This document shows, in pieces, positions 50,981 through 59,008 of a stretch of 64,000 nt of DNA. Origin of the DNA: Chryseobacterium sp. Bi04 (lineage in GTDB: Bacteria > Bacteroidota > Bacteroidia > Flavobacteriales > Weeksellaceae). The notes under the pieces were generated by a model. The model was not told where the DNA came from. It did not search any database and saw nothing but the letters and a program-made list of their open reading frames with translations. The translations under genes were made by a program, and so were the position numbers. The stretch covers positions 1 through 64,000 of the forward strand of contig NZ_CAKKLP010000015.1 of NCBI RefSeq assembly GCF_918698085.1, given 5' to 3'. The first letter of the stretch is position 1. Each line of letters opens with the position of its first letter.

Positions 50981-51886
50981 TTAAAATTCTTCTTCCGAAA
51001 GCTCTTTATTGGCAACAGCTCCTGCAAAATTCCCCTGCGCAACAGCATTGGCTACAGACCGCATCATGGTAACATTATCTCCACAGGCAAAAACTCCGGG
51101 AACATTTGTTTTCTGCATAAAATCTGCCTTTATAAATCCCTGCTCCGTTAATTCAACCCCCAAATCAGCCGAGACATTCAGATTTTGTTCAAAAGGTATT
51201 TTAGCATATAAAGCTTTTAGCGGAACCATTTTTCCGTTTTTAAAAATTATGTTCTGAATATATCCGTTTTCATGTTCTATACTTTGAACTTCATCTTCAT
51301 TGATGATGATTCCATTCCGGTTCAATTTGGCAACCTGCTCCGGGGTGAGCTTAGTTTTCCCATTGGTAAATAAGGTTAGCTTTTTAGTCAGGTTAAAAAC
51401 CAGTTTTGAAAATTCAAAAGCCATCTCCCCATCTGCAAGAATTCCTGTCACCTCATCTTTTACTTCATAACCATGACAATATGGACAGTGTATTACGGAG
51501 ATTCCCCAACATTCAGCAAATCCTGAAATATCAGGCATTAGGTCGTTCACTCCGGAAGCCAGAATAAGTTTTTTAGCCCGGAAAACCCCATTATAAGATG
51601 TTTCTACTTTAAAACCATCAACTTCCCTGGTTATTTTCACAACAGTCCCATTATAGAATTCTACAGTATGATATGCTTTCACCTGCTCTCTTGCGGCATC
51701 TGAAATTTCTTTAGGAGTTTTTCCGTCGTGTGTAATAAAGTTATGTGAATGTGGGGTCTGCCTGTTACAAGGTTTTTCATTATCCATGATTAAAACATTT
51801 CTTAACGATCTGCCCAAGGCCATTCCTGCTGATAATCCGGCATAGCTTCCTCCTATGATGATGACATCAAATTTTTTACTTTCCAT
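50981..51886 (-). CDS. Thioredoxin-reductase-like FAD/NAD(P) oxidoreductase
   Basis: A 301-residue flavoprotein. The FAD fold is VIIIGGSYAGLSAGMALGR, the redox pair is in VIHCPYCHGYEV (CxxC), and the C-terminal FAD motif is NVPGVFACGDNVT. The usual NAD(P) GxGxxA motif is weak here (ILADGEMAFEF). Its partner is unknown, so it may be a thioredoxin reductase-like enzyme with an unusual cofactor or substrate. The start ATG is directly preceded by eight copies of a 7-bp tandem repeat. A full promoter lies beyond these. Confidence 0.88.
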   Translation of the reverse strand: MESKKFDVIIIGGSYAGLSAGMALGRSLRNVLIMDNEKPCNRQTPHSHNFITHDGKTPKEISDAAREQVKAYHTVEFYNGTVVKITREVDGFKVETSYNGVFRAKKLILASGVNDLMPDISGFAECWGISVIHCPYCHGYEVKDEVTGILADGEMAFEFSKLVFNLTKKLTLFTNGKTKLTPEQVAKLNRNGIIINEDEVQSIEHENGYIQNIIFKNGKMVPLKALYAKIPFEQNLNVSADLGVELTEQGFIKADFMQKTNVPGVFACGDNVTMMRSVANAVAQGNFAGAVANKELSEEEF

Positions 51887-51887
51887 A

Positions 51888-51943
51888 TGCTTATTGCTTA
51901 TTGCTTATTGCTTATTGCTTATTGCTTATTGCTTATTGCTTAT
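51888..51943. repeat. Tandem 7-bp repeat (TGCTTAT x 8) in the 5' leader
   Basis: Eight perfect copies of TGCTTAT run from 51888 to 51943, with a further partial unit (GC) at the end. They begin 2 nt from the ATG of the flavoprotein gene and end 1 nt from its -7 box. The array therefore makes up nearly the whole 5' leader of that transcript. Confidence 0.95.
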
Positions 51944-51944
51944 G

Positions 51945-51974
51945 CAAAGTTAAAACAAAAAAACATTAATGCAA
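51945..51974 (-). promoter_or_regulatory. Promoter of the flavoprotein gene
   Basis: On the minus strand TTG (51974-51972), a 19-nt spacer and TAACTTTG (51952-51945) match the Flavobacteriia promoter fully. Transcription should begin at about 51938-51940, inside the first repeat units. Confidence 0.7.
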
Positions 51975-51989
51975 TAATGTTGCGTTAAT
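51965..51989. promoter_or_regulatory. Operator-like palindrome over the -33 box
   Basis: ATTAATGCAA (51965-51974) and TTGCGTTAAT (51980-51989) form a 10-bp inverted repeat with one mismatch and a 5-nt spacer. It covers the -33 TTG, so a bound regulator would block the promoter. The regulator is not known. Confidence 0.5.
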
Positions 51990-52030
51990 ATTTTTTTTAC
52001 ATTAAATTCAAATATATTAATACTGTTTCT

Positions 52031-52228
52031 TTACTCCTCCAATCTAAATATTGCTTTTATTGGATCAGGTGCAAAAGTTGGGGGGGGAGCATAAACGTAC
52101 ATCAATGCAGCTTCTCTTTGACGCAAAGTTCTATTTTTATTATGCTTGATTTTAAGTGAGCCAAGAATGAATCGATTAGAAATCGATTTTGATGAAGCTA
52201 ACTTTTTATATCGCTTATTCAGCGACAA
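52031..52228 (-). other. Open frame with a run of eight Gs, probably not a gene
   Basis: A 65-codon frame begins at a TTG (no early ATG) and contains a homopolymer of eight Gs on the plus strand (52080-52087), giving PPP in translation. The C-terminal text TFAPDPIKAIFRLEE looks protein-like but I do not recognise it. It may be a decayed gene remnant or a non-coding repeat. There is no promoter or terminator. Confidence 0.25.
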
Positions 52229-52468
52229 AGCCGTCTTTCTTTGCTTTCTTAAAATAGAGCATCCGAATGATTATTCCTTTGTGTGAAATAAAAGGTTATT
52301 TCCATCCTATTTTCAAGTCAAATATAAAAACACATATTTTATGTTATGCATAGATTTTTGAATGTCATCCAAACAAGAGGTTTTAGATTTAACCCAATTT
52401 GCTTACTCCCCAAGTTTATAACCTGATCCATTTTATTACATCAACTGCTTATACCAGAAGGAATAAAA
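52229..52468. other. Intergenic stretch without clear features
   Basis: Between the open frame and the terminator of the MacAB-like operon I see only AT-rich sequence with no ORF or strong hairpin. Confidence 0.4.
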
Positions 52469-52494
52469 AAATCCCGAAGAAGTCTCCGGGATTT
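52469..52494 (-). terminator. Terminator of the MacAB-like operon
   Basis: On the minus strand AAATCCCG pairs with CGGGATTT (52469-52476 and 52487-52494), with additional AGA/TCT pairing inside, and a run of Ts follows. It lies 28 nt after the adaptor gene. Confidence 0.75.
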
Positions 52495-52521
52495 AACAGC
52501 TAAATGTATAGTGTTAGTTTA

Positions 52522-53727
52522 TTATTTCTGTTTTGATTTTAATTCTTCTTTATCCTTGTCTGATGGATTCCAAACTTTTACTTCGGAATCTTTTGTAATA
52601 TTGGATCCAGGAAGAACCTGAACGTTAATTCCATCACTTGCTCCAAGTTTTAAGTAGGTCTTTTTAAACTTTCCGTCTTTTTGCTTTACTTCTACAAAAG
52701 GAACATCTTTCCCTTGTTTCTTTTCATACTGAACTAAAGATTCGTCCAATAGCAAAGCATTTTTCTGAGAACTCAATACAATTTCTCCGTTAGCAGAGAA
52801 ACCGGCTCTGATGTATTCATTATTAGGATTTGTTACATCTCCTTCTACCGGAAATTTAATCGTTCCCGCATTATCTTTTCCTTTGGGAGCAATCATGGTC
52901 AGCTTTCCTGGAAATGTTTTATTCTGTAATGCACCGATTACGATATTCATATCCATTCCTTCTTTTAGTTTTCCTGCCTGAGCTTCGTCAATTTCCCCTT
53001 TAAAGATCAGAGAGTTCAAATCTGCTACAGAACAGATAGTTGTTCCTGCATTAAAGTTATTGGCTTCAATTACCTGGCTTCCTACTTTTACAGGAACCTC
53101 AAGAACAGTTCCTGAAGTTTTGGAACGGATCTGCGTCGTAGCCAATCCTTGTCCCTGAAGTTCAGGGGTAGCACCCGTTTTGGCAATCTGCAGTCTTTTT
53201 TGAGCGGTATTAAGCTGTTGTTGAGCATTTTTAAGAGACTGCTGCTGAGAAAACAATTGCTGCTGGGAATTAAGATATTCCTGCTTGGAAGCAACTCCTT
53301 GTTTATACAGTTTCTCCTGCATATCAAATTGCTTCTGCATATTACTTACATTCAGCTGAGAGTTACCGATCTGAAGCTGTGCATTCTGAACTTCCTGCTG
53401 TGCTGCATTTACTTCAGAAATACTAGGAACAATTCTCACGGTAGCAATTAACTGTCCTGCTTCCACTTTATCTCCTTCTTTCACTAAAATTTTATCGATA
53501 ATCCCGGCAATATTGGGTTTAATTTCAATTTCTTCTTTTGGAGTAATTTTTCCGGTAGCCATCACTTTATCATCCATATTCTGGACAGAAGGTTTACGGG
53601 TCAGAAAGGCCTCACTCTCTTTAGAGTTTGATTTTACAAGATAGCCAATCCCGGAGAACAATGCCACTGCAAATAAAAGCCCTAACACAATATAAATGGC
53701 TTTTTTCCAAGTGAATTTCTTTTTCAT
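52522..53727 (-). CDS. Periplasmic adaptor of a tripartite efflux system (MacA/HlyD-like)
   Basis: A 401-residue membrane-fusion protein. One N-terminal membrane span (IYIVLGLLFAVALFSGIGYL) anchors it. The lipoyl halves are NIAGIIDKILVKEGDKVEAG and SKTSGTVLEVPVKVGSQVIE, between which a Gln-rich helical hairpin (about residues 105-185) forms the coiled-coil. A beta-barrel domain follows. It is the last gene of the MacAB-like operon. An outer-membrane factor is not in the window. Confidence 0.9.
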   Translation of the reverse strand: MKKKFTWKKAIYIVLGLLFAVALFSGIGYLVKSNSKESEAFLTRKPSVQNMDDKVMATGKITPKEEIEIKPNIAGIIDKILVKEGDKVEAGQLIATVRIVPSISEVNAAQQEVQNAQLQIGNSQLNVSNMQKQFDMQEKLYKQGVASKQEYLNSQQQLFSQQQSLKNAQQQLNTAQKRLQIAKTGATPELQGQGLATTQIRSKTSGTVLEVPVKVGSQVIEANNFNAGTTICSVADLNSLIFKGEIDEAQAGKLKEGMDMNIVIGALQNKTFPGKLTMIAPKGKDNAGTIKFPVEGDVTNPNNEYIRAGFSANGEIVLSSQKNALLLDESLVQYEKKQGKDVPFVEVKQKDGKFKKTYLKLGASDGINVQVLPGSNITKDSEVKVWNPSDKDKEELKSKQK

Positions 53728-53851
53728 ATGTATAGTTTATTTTTTACTTTAAAATTGAATGATTTAGAAATTAAAAAATGAATCCTGTATGCTTATGGCC
53801 AGATTACTGCAATTTCAAATCTTCAAATTATCTATTTTTCTAATTATTTTA

Positions 53852-55123
53852 TTATTCTGATCGTAATGCTTCAATTGGTCTGATCTTTACCGCTCTCTGT
53901 GCCGGTATCATTCCGATAATCAATCCTAAAATCACCATGACTGCCATGGCTGCAAATACATTTCCGTAATTTACCGTTGGGTTATAGAAAGGAAAAGAAT
54001 CCTGTCCTTGTGTAACCGCATTTAAAATCATCAGCACAAAGATCCCAAACATAAAACCCAGAAGCCCGGACGAGAGTGTAATTACAACACTTTCCAACAA
54101 AATCTGATTCCTTACTTCAGCCGGCTTTGCTCCTAATGCTCTTCTGATCCCTATTTCTTTTGTTCTTTCTTTTACCGTGATCAGCAGGATATTTGAAATA
54201 GCAATTACCCCGGCAAGAATCGTCAATGTTCCCACGATAATTGTTAAAAGCTGCATTCCCGTAAGAAAACCTGTCAGTTTTTTAAATTCCTTTCCTAAGT
54301 TGAAACTTCCAAAAGCATTGGTATCTTCAGGAGAAACTTTATTCTTAGATTTTAAAACCTGCTTTGCATGCTCCTCCACGTCATTTACGTTTGCATTGGG
54401 CTTACTGACAATAGCGAACATATCAATCTGTTCTCCGGCATTATACATTTTGGTATAAGTAGAAAGTGGAATAAAAGCCGTTTGATCATTTTCAAAACCT
54501 CCTCCTTTTTTCACTCTGAAAACACCTATTACATTAAAGAATATTCCTTTTATATTAATGGATTTTCCAATCGGGTTTTCTTTCTTCTTAGCCTCAAAAA
54601 AATTTTTATAGATTTCTTCTCCGATAACCACTACATTTTTATTTCCTGAAACGTCTGCATCATTGATATATCTTCCGAAAATAAGTTTCTTCTCTGAAAT
54701 TTTATTCCCTACAGAATAATCTCCGGTAAGAGAATAGGTACTGCTTTTACCATTTCTCGACATCGACTCCCCGGGTGTTCCGGTAAAGCTCCCTCTGGAA
54801 TTCTGAGGTGATATATAATCAATCTCTGTGAGTTTTCTTTTCAGCATATCCATATCGGATAAATTGAGATGCACCTCTCTTCCCTTAGGAAATCCCTCAT
54901 AAGGAATAGACGTTTTCTGCGCCCACAGGAAAATAGAGTTGGTAGCAAACCCTGAAAATAATTTATCAAAACCATTCTCCATTCCTTTGGCTGCTCCAAG
55001 AAGACTTACATACAAAAACATCCCCCATCCTACTCCAATCATGGTAAGAAATGTCCGAAGCTTATTATTCCTCAATGAATAATAGATCTCCTGCCAAGTG
55101 TCTTTTTTAAATATGATATTCAC
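53852..55123 (-). CDS. MacB-like permease (FtsX domain), second copy
   Basis: A 423-residue membrane protein with the MacB_PCD plus FtsX layout: one N-terminal span (FLTMIGVGWGMFLYVSLLG), a periplasmic domain of about 250 residues, and three C-terminal spans (LLTIIVGTLTILAGVIAISN). VKERTKEIGIRRALGAKPAE is the conserved cytoplasmic loop. The ATPase is a separate protein here. It is a paralogue of the permease at 55205-56434 and 82 nt after it, probably by tandem duplication. Confidence 0.88.
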   Translation of the reverse strand: MNIIFKKDTWQEIYYSLRNNKLRTFLTMIGVGWGMFLYVSLLGAAKGMENGFDKLFSGFATNSIFLWAQKTSIPYEGFPKGREVHLNLSDMDMLKRKLTEIDYISPQNSRGSFTGTPGESMSRNGKSSTYSLTGDYSVGNKISEKKLIFGRYINDADVSGNKNVVVIGEEIYKNFFEAKKKENPIGKSINIKGIFFNVIGVFRVKKGGGFENDQTAFIPLSTYTKMYNAGEQIDMFAIVSKPNANVNDVEEHAKQVLKSKNKVSPEDTNAFGSFNLGKEFKKLTGFLTGMQLLTIIVGTLTILAGVIAISNILLITVKERTKEIGIRRALGAKPAEVRNQILLESVVITLSSGLLGFMFGIFVLMILNAVTQGQDSFPFYNPTVNYGNVFAAMAVMVILGLIIGMIPAQRAVKIRPIEALRSE

Positions 55124-55204
55124 TTCTTCTTAGTTATAAATTATTACTATTTGTAAAAGGGTAAAAGGTACAACCGTTCATCATTACCCTATTTCAAATT
55201 GCTG

Positions 55205-56434
55205 TTATTCTGTTCTTAATGCTTCTATCGGTTTAATCCTTGAAGCTCTGTATGCAGGAACAAATCCGGCAATCAATCCGGAAAAGACCAATGCTACAAA
55301 TGCCATTACTATCGTTCCCCATCCTACACTCGGACTTTTGATAAAGAACTCTTCAAGGCTGTCTCCAAGCAGGTTTAACGTCAAAACCCCTACTGCCACT
55401 CCTACAAAACCTGAAACCACTGTAATAACAACGCTTTCCTGTACAATCAACCCGACAATACCTCCAGGCTTGGCACCAATGGCTTTCCGCACGCCTATTT
55501 CTTTAGTTCTCTCTTTTACGATGTACACCATGATATTACTGATCCCGATAATTCCCGCCAGTAAGGTTCCCATCCCGATAAATCCTACAATAGCCGTAAG
55601 AACCGCCATAAATGTGAATGTATCATTCATATTCTTGGCATTATTCCAGATACGGACTCCGTTTTCATCATCAGGAGAGACATTTTTTCTCGATTTTAAT
55701 TTATCTTTCAGTTCATCTCCATATTTAATAGCCTGCTCGGGAGTGAGCTTATCACTATAGGTAATAAAGGCTGTATTTACAGTATCAGAACCTTTTTTCA
55801 TTTGTTGCAGGGTTGTTATTGGCACAGTGATGTGTCTTTCATCCCGGTCTCCTCCATCATCGGAAAAAACACCCACTACTTTAAACATGGTTCCATTAAT
55901 ATCCAGCTCTTTTCCTACTGAGCTTCCATTTTTAATTAAATCTCTTTGAACCATTCTTCCAATGACTGCTACATTCTGTTTTCTTTGAAGGTCAAAGGAA
56001 TTAATATAGCGACCATCGATAATCTTTCTGTTTTCAATAATCTGTTCTCCGGGTTCTGCCCCATGTATCTGATAAAGTCCGCTTTCCTTCCCATATTTTA
56101 CCATTAAATTGGCTGCATATCTGGCTGTGGAAGCACCTACTTTTTCCTTATCTGTATTGATTAGAAAATCATAGTCGTCATTATTCATGGTAACATTCCT
56201 GTCCGACTGTAATCCCTTATAGGCTAAAGTGGTTTTTCCTGTATAAATCGTAATCAGGTTTTTGGCATCTCCTGCAAACCCTTCAGAGAAAGCGTTTTGA
56301 AGTCCTTTCCCGATTCCAAACAATACAATGAAAATAAATAACCCCAAGGCCACAGTAAATCCGGAAAGTACCGTCCGAAGTACGTTACTGCGGATAGAAC
56401 TGAATATTTCCTGCCAACGATCTAGATCAAACAT
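55205..56434 (-). CDS. MacB-like permease (FtsX domain), first copy
   Basis: A 409-residue membrane protein of the same layout as its neighbour: span 1 (VLRTVLSGFTVALGLFIFIV), periplasmic domain, three C-terminal spans. The conserved loop is VKERTKEIGVRKAIGAKPGG, and it ends YRASRIKPIEALRTE. It lies 84 nt after the ATPase gene. With the paralogue it may form a heterodimer over the shared ATPase. The substrate is unknown. Confidence 0.88.
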   Translation of the reverse strand: MFDLDRWQEIFSSIRSNVLRTVLSGFTVALGLFIFIVLFGIGKGLQNAFSEGFAGDAKNLITIYTGKTTLAYKGLQSDRNVTMNNDDYDFLINTDKEKVGASTARYAANLMVKYGKESGLYQIHGAEPGEQIIENRKIIDGRYINSFDLQRKQNVAVIGRMVQRDLIKNGSSVGKELDINGTMFKVVGVFSDDGGDRDERHITVPITTLQQMKKGSDTVNTAFITYSDKLTPEQAIKYGDELKDKLKSRKNVSPDDENGVRIWNNAKNMNDTFTFMAVLTAIVGFIGMGTLLAGIIGISNIMVYIVKERTKEIGVRKAIGAKPGGIVGLIVQESVVITVVSGFVGVAVGVLTLNLLGDSLEEFFIKSPSVGWGTIVMAFVALVFSGLIAGFVPAYRASRIKPIEALRTE

Positions 56435-56517
56435 TTTTTATTAGTATTAAAAGATTGAAAATTTACGATTGTTAAATTTTCAAATTATCTCATTTTCAAA
56501 TTCTCAAATTAACTTAT

Positions 56518-57207
56518 CTACAGTACAAGCTGCTTAATAAATTCATCACTTTCAATAATACCATCTTTCAGTATTACGTTTCGTTTCGTTTGGGCAGCCA
56601 CATCAGGTTCATGAGTCACCACAATGATTGTCTTTCCTTCATTGTTAATATCCTGAAGAAGCTTCATAATATCATGAGTAGTCTTTGAATCCAATGCTCC
56701 CGTAGGTTCATCCGCCAATACTACTTTGGGATTGGTAATAAGGGCTCTGGCAATAGCAACTCTCTGTTTCTGTCCTCCTGAAAGTTCATTGGGAAGGTGA
56801 TTAGCCCACTGCGCCAACCCTACTTTCTCCAAATACTCCATTGCTTTCTGATTACGCTCTTTTCTGGGTACATTCTGATAATACAAAGGAAGAGCTACAT
56901 TCTCCAAAGCAGTCTTATAACTGATCAAATTGAAGGACTGGAAAACAAAACCCAAGAATTTACTTCTGTATTCGGCCGCTTTTATTTCAGATAAATGCTC
57001 AATGGGTACTCCATCAAGATCATATATTCCTGAATCCTTTTCATCCAGAATACCAATAATATTAAGAAGTGTAGATTTTCCGGAACCGGAACTTCCCATA
57101 ATAGATACAAACTCACCTTCTGAAATATTCAGATTGATCCCTTTAAGGACATGAAGCTTGCTTTTTCCTGTATCGTATGACTTATGTAAATCCTGAATTA
57201 CTAACAT
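56518..57207 (-). CDS. ABC ATPase of the MacB/LolD type
   Basis: A 229-residue ATPase. Walker A is IMGSSGSGKSTLLNIIG, the signature is ELSGGQKQRVAIARAL, Walker B is VVLADEPTGALDS, and the H-loop is VVTHEPD. It starts the four-gene operon that continues with two permeases and an adaptor. No clear promoter was found in the upstream 50 nt. Confidence 0.92.
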   Translation of the reverse strand: MLVIQDLHKSYDTGKSKLHVLKGINLNISEGEFVSIMGSSGSGKSTLLNIIGILDEKDSGIYDLDGVPIEHLSEIKAAEYRSKFLGFVFQSFNLISYKTALENVALPLYYQNVPRKERNQKAMEYLEKVGLAQWANHLPNELSGGQKQRVAIARALITNPKVVLADEPTGALDSKTTHDIMKLLQDINNEGKTIIVVTHEPDVAAQTKRNVILKDGIIESDEFIKQLVL

Positions 57208-57485
57208 TAAGTGATGTATGTTTTATATCCAATAAGTAGATGATAATTTCAAATTGTTACAAGAATAAAAATTTATTCAAATATTTTTTTGTTTAACAAA
57301 ATACACCTTTATTAAAAGCACTTTACAACAAATTGTTTAATCGTAACTTTAGTTTTCCATCCATTTATCCTCAATATTGCTGCTTAGCCTATTATCCGTG
57401 CTGGTTTCATGTAAATGTGGAAAACTTTTACAGCTAAAAGTCAGTCAATTAGTATTTACCCCTTTCAAAATCAGTTCTTTTTTTC
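57208..57485. other. Intergenic stretch between divergent operons
   Basis: It holds AT-rich sequence without a gene. A degenerate DnaA-box-like word TGTGGAAAA (57416-57424) and TTATCCGTG (57392-57400) occur here, each off consensus. The MacAB-like operon and nrdB diverge from this region. Confidence 0.35.
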
Positions 57486-57493
57486 GAACTTTG
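57486..57493 (+). promoter_or_regulatory. Possible -7 promoter element for nrdB
   Basis: GAACTTTG matches TAnnTTTG at 7 of the 8 positions counting the two free ones. No good -33 TTG is seen. If used, the leader to the ATG at 57631 would be about 130 nt. Confidence 0.3.
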
Positions 57494-57514
57494 TAGTTAG
57501 ATTCTGATCAGAAA

Positions 57515-57551
57515 CACAAACATAGTTTGTGAATAAGTTTAATTCACAAAC
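57515..57551 (+). promoter_or_regulatory. Overlapping inverted repeats in the nrdB leader
   Basis: CACAAAC (57515-57521), GTTTGTG (57525-57531) and CACAAAC (57545-57551) allow two mutually exclusive hairpins: 57515-57531 with a 3-nt loop, or GTTTGTGAAT...ATTCACAAAC (57525-57551, 10-bp stem). This could be an RNA switch or a protein-binding site. Confidence 0.45.
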
Positions 57552-57586
57552 AACACAAAAACAAAAAGTTAAATGTTTTCTGAACG

Positions 57587-57595
57587 TTATCCACA
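57587..57595 (+). promoter_or_regulatory. Consensus DnaA box upstream of nrdB
   Basis: TTATCCACA is the exact DnaA consensus and lies 36 nt before the nrdB ATG. About 0.5 such sites are expected by chance in a window of this size. E. coli nrdAB is known to be DnaA-regulated, so the position is suggestive. Confidence 0.35.
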
Positions 57596-57630
57596 TACAT
57601 CTGAATTATTTAATTATAAAGACATTTAAT

Positions 57631-58605
57631 ATGGGAATTTTTGATAAAAGAGTAAGTTATAAGCCATTTGAATACCCTGAGGTTCTTCAATTTGTAGAAG
57701 CTATCAACAAATCGTTCTGGGTACATTCGGAAGTGGATTTTACTGCAGATGTTCAGGATTTTCATTCGCAGTTGGAACCCAATGAAAAGCATGCTGTAAA
57801 AAATGCGCTTTTAGCCATTGCACAGATCGAGGTGTCTGTAAAGACATTCTGGGGAAACCTATACAACCACATGCCAAAACCGGAACTGAATGGTTTGGGA
57901 GCTACTTTTGCAGAATGCGAATTTCGCCATTCCGAAGCATATTCCCGTTTATTGGAGGTGTTAGGATATAATGAAGAATTTTCAACGGTAATAGAAATTC
58001 CTGCCGTGAAAAAGAGAATTGATTTCTTATCAAATGTTCTTAAGCATGCCAATTCTACGACACCAAAAGAATATGTTTCTTCTCTTTTATTATTCAGTAT
58101 TTTAATTGAAAATGTATCCCTGTTTTCTCAGTTTGCCATCATCCTTTCTTTCACAAGGTTCAAAGGGTACATGAAAAATGTATCTAATATCATTGCCTGG
58201 ACTTCAGTAGATGAGCAGATTCATGCCAATGCAGGAATTTATCTGATCAATAAGATCCGTGAGGAACAACCTGATCTATTGACTGATTCTGACATTGAAG
58301 ACATCTACACCCTGGTAGACCAATCCATAGAACTGGAAGGTGAAATCCTGGATTGGATCTTTGAATTAGGAGAGCTTACAGTTTTCTCAAGAGAAGACCT
58401 TCTGAACTTTATGAAATATCGTGTTGATGACAGCTTAAAGAAAATCAATATGGAAACCCGTTATAATATTTCTCCAGAGCAATACCGCCCTATGAAATGG
58501 TTTGAAGAAGAGGTTTTTGCTAACTCTATGGATGATTTCTTTGCCAAGAGGCCTGTAGATTATACAAAACACGATAAGAGTATTACAGCAAACGATTTGT
58601 TTTAA
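57631..58605 (+). CDS. nrdB: Class I ribonucleotide reductase beta subunit
   Basis: A 324-residue metal-dependent radical-generating subunit. The metal ligands fit E67, E97 and H100 (EFRHSEAY) and later ENVSLFSQF and DEQIHAN. Tyr104 occupies the place of E. coli Tyr122, so a tyrosyl radical is possible. The N terminus begins at once with the ferritin-like core, so there is no ATP-cone. The frame opens earlier at a GTG (57529) across the leader, but the ATG at 57631 starts the conserved sequence. Confidence 0.93.
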   Translation: MGIFDKRVSYKPFEYPEVLQFVEAINKSFWVHSEVDFTADVQDFHSQLEPNEKHAVKNALLAIAQIEVSVKTFWGNLYNHMPKPELNGLGATFAECEFRHSEAYSRLLEVLGYNEEFSTVIEIPAVKKRIDFLSNVLKHANSTTPKEYVSSLLLFSILIENVSLFSQFAIILSFTRFKGYMKNVSNIIAWTSVDEQIHANAGIYLINKIREEQPDLLTDSDIEDIYTLVDQSIELEGEILDWIFELGELTVFSREDLLNFMKYRVDDSLKKINMETRYNISPEQYRPMKWFEEEVFANSMDDFFAKRPVDYTKHDKSITANDLF

Positions 58606-58615
58606 ATGATATAAA

Positions 58616-58634
58616 GCGCGAGCGAAGCGAGCGC
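58616..58634. repeat. GC-rich mirror repeat
   Basis: GCGCGAGCGAAGCGAGCGC is GC-rich in otherwise AT-rich DNA. Its core GCGAGCGAAGCGAGCG reads the same in both directions on one strand, a mirror repeat. It lies in the gap after nrdB. Confidence 0.5.
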
Positions 58635-58708
58635 CAAAGCAGATCCTATTAGAATAAATTATTTATTTCAATTACAGCCAATTAATTCAACAAGCACAAA
58701 TATAAAAG

Positions 58709-58999
58709 ATGATTAACGTAATAGTAAGTTACACGGTAAAATCTGAATTTGTTCCTACAAATAAAGCTAATATTCAAAAGTTTTTGAATGATTTTAAAAA
58801 TCTGGATCAATCAACCTTTGAATATAAGGTCTTTGTAAAAGAAGACGGTGTTACTTTTTTACATTATTCAAACTACATCAATGAGGAAGTACAGCATGAA
58901 GTTTTGAATATACCTTCTTTTAAAGAGTTTCAGAAATTAAGAGATGAGAGCGGGCTGAATGGTTCCCACAAAGTAGAAATTTTACAATCAATAATATAA
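58709..58999 (+). CDS. Small dimeric alpha-beta barrel-like protein
   Basis: A 96-residue cytosolic protein. The beta-alpha pattern (VIVSYTVKSEFVPTNKANIQ, YKVFVKEDGVTFLHYSNYIN, SFKEFQKLRDESGLN) resembles the antibiotic-biosynthesis monooxygenase fold, in which function varies. It lies between nrdB and nrdA on the same strand, so it is probably cotranscribed. A link with ribonucleotide reductase is inferred from position alone. Confidence 0.6.
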   Translation: MINVIVSYTVKSEFVPTNKANIQKFLNDFKNLDQSTFEYKVFVKEDGVTFLHYSNYINEEVQHEVLNIPSFKEFQKLRDESGLNGSHKVEILQSII

Positions 59000-59008
59000 A
59001 TACAACAA

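Noticed and set aside
51888..51943. Heptamer repeat as a CRISPR array
   Set aside because: The units are 7 bp and directly adjacent, with no spacers, and no cas gene is in the window.
55338..55760. 140-codon frame antisense to the first MacB-like permease
   Set aside because: The sense strand encodes a well-conserved permease. The antisense product is Pro/Thr/Ile-rich with no recognisable motif.
57529..57630. GTG-started N-terminal extension of nrdB
   Set aside because: It translates the leader with its inverted repeats, has no family similarity, and the ATG at 57631 starts the conserved protein. It is not an ATP-cone.
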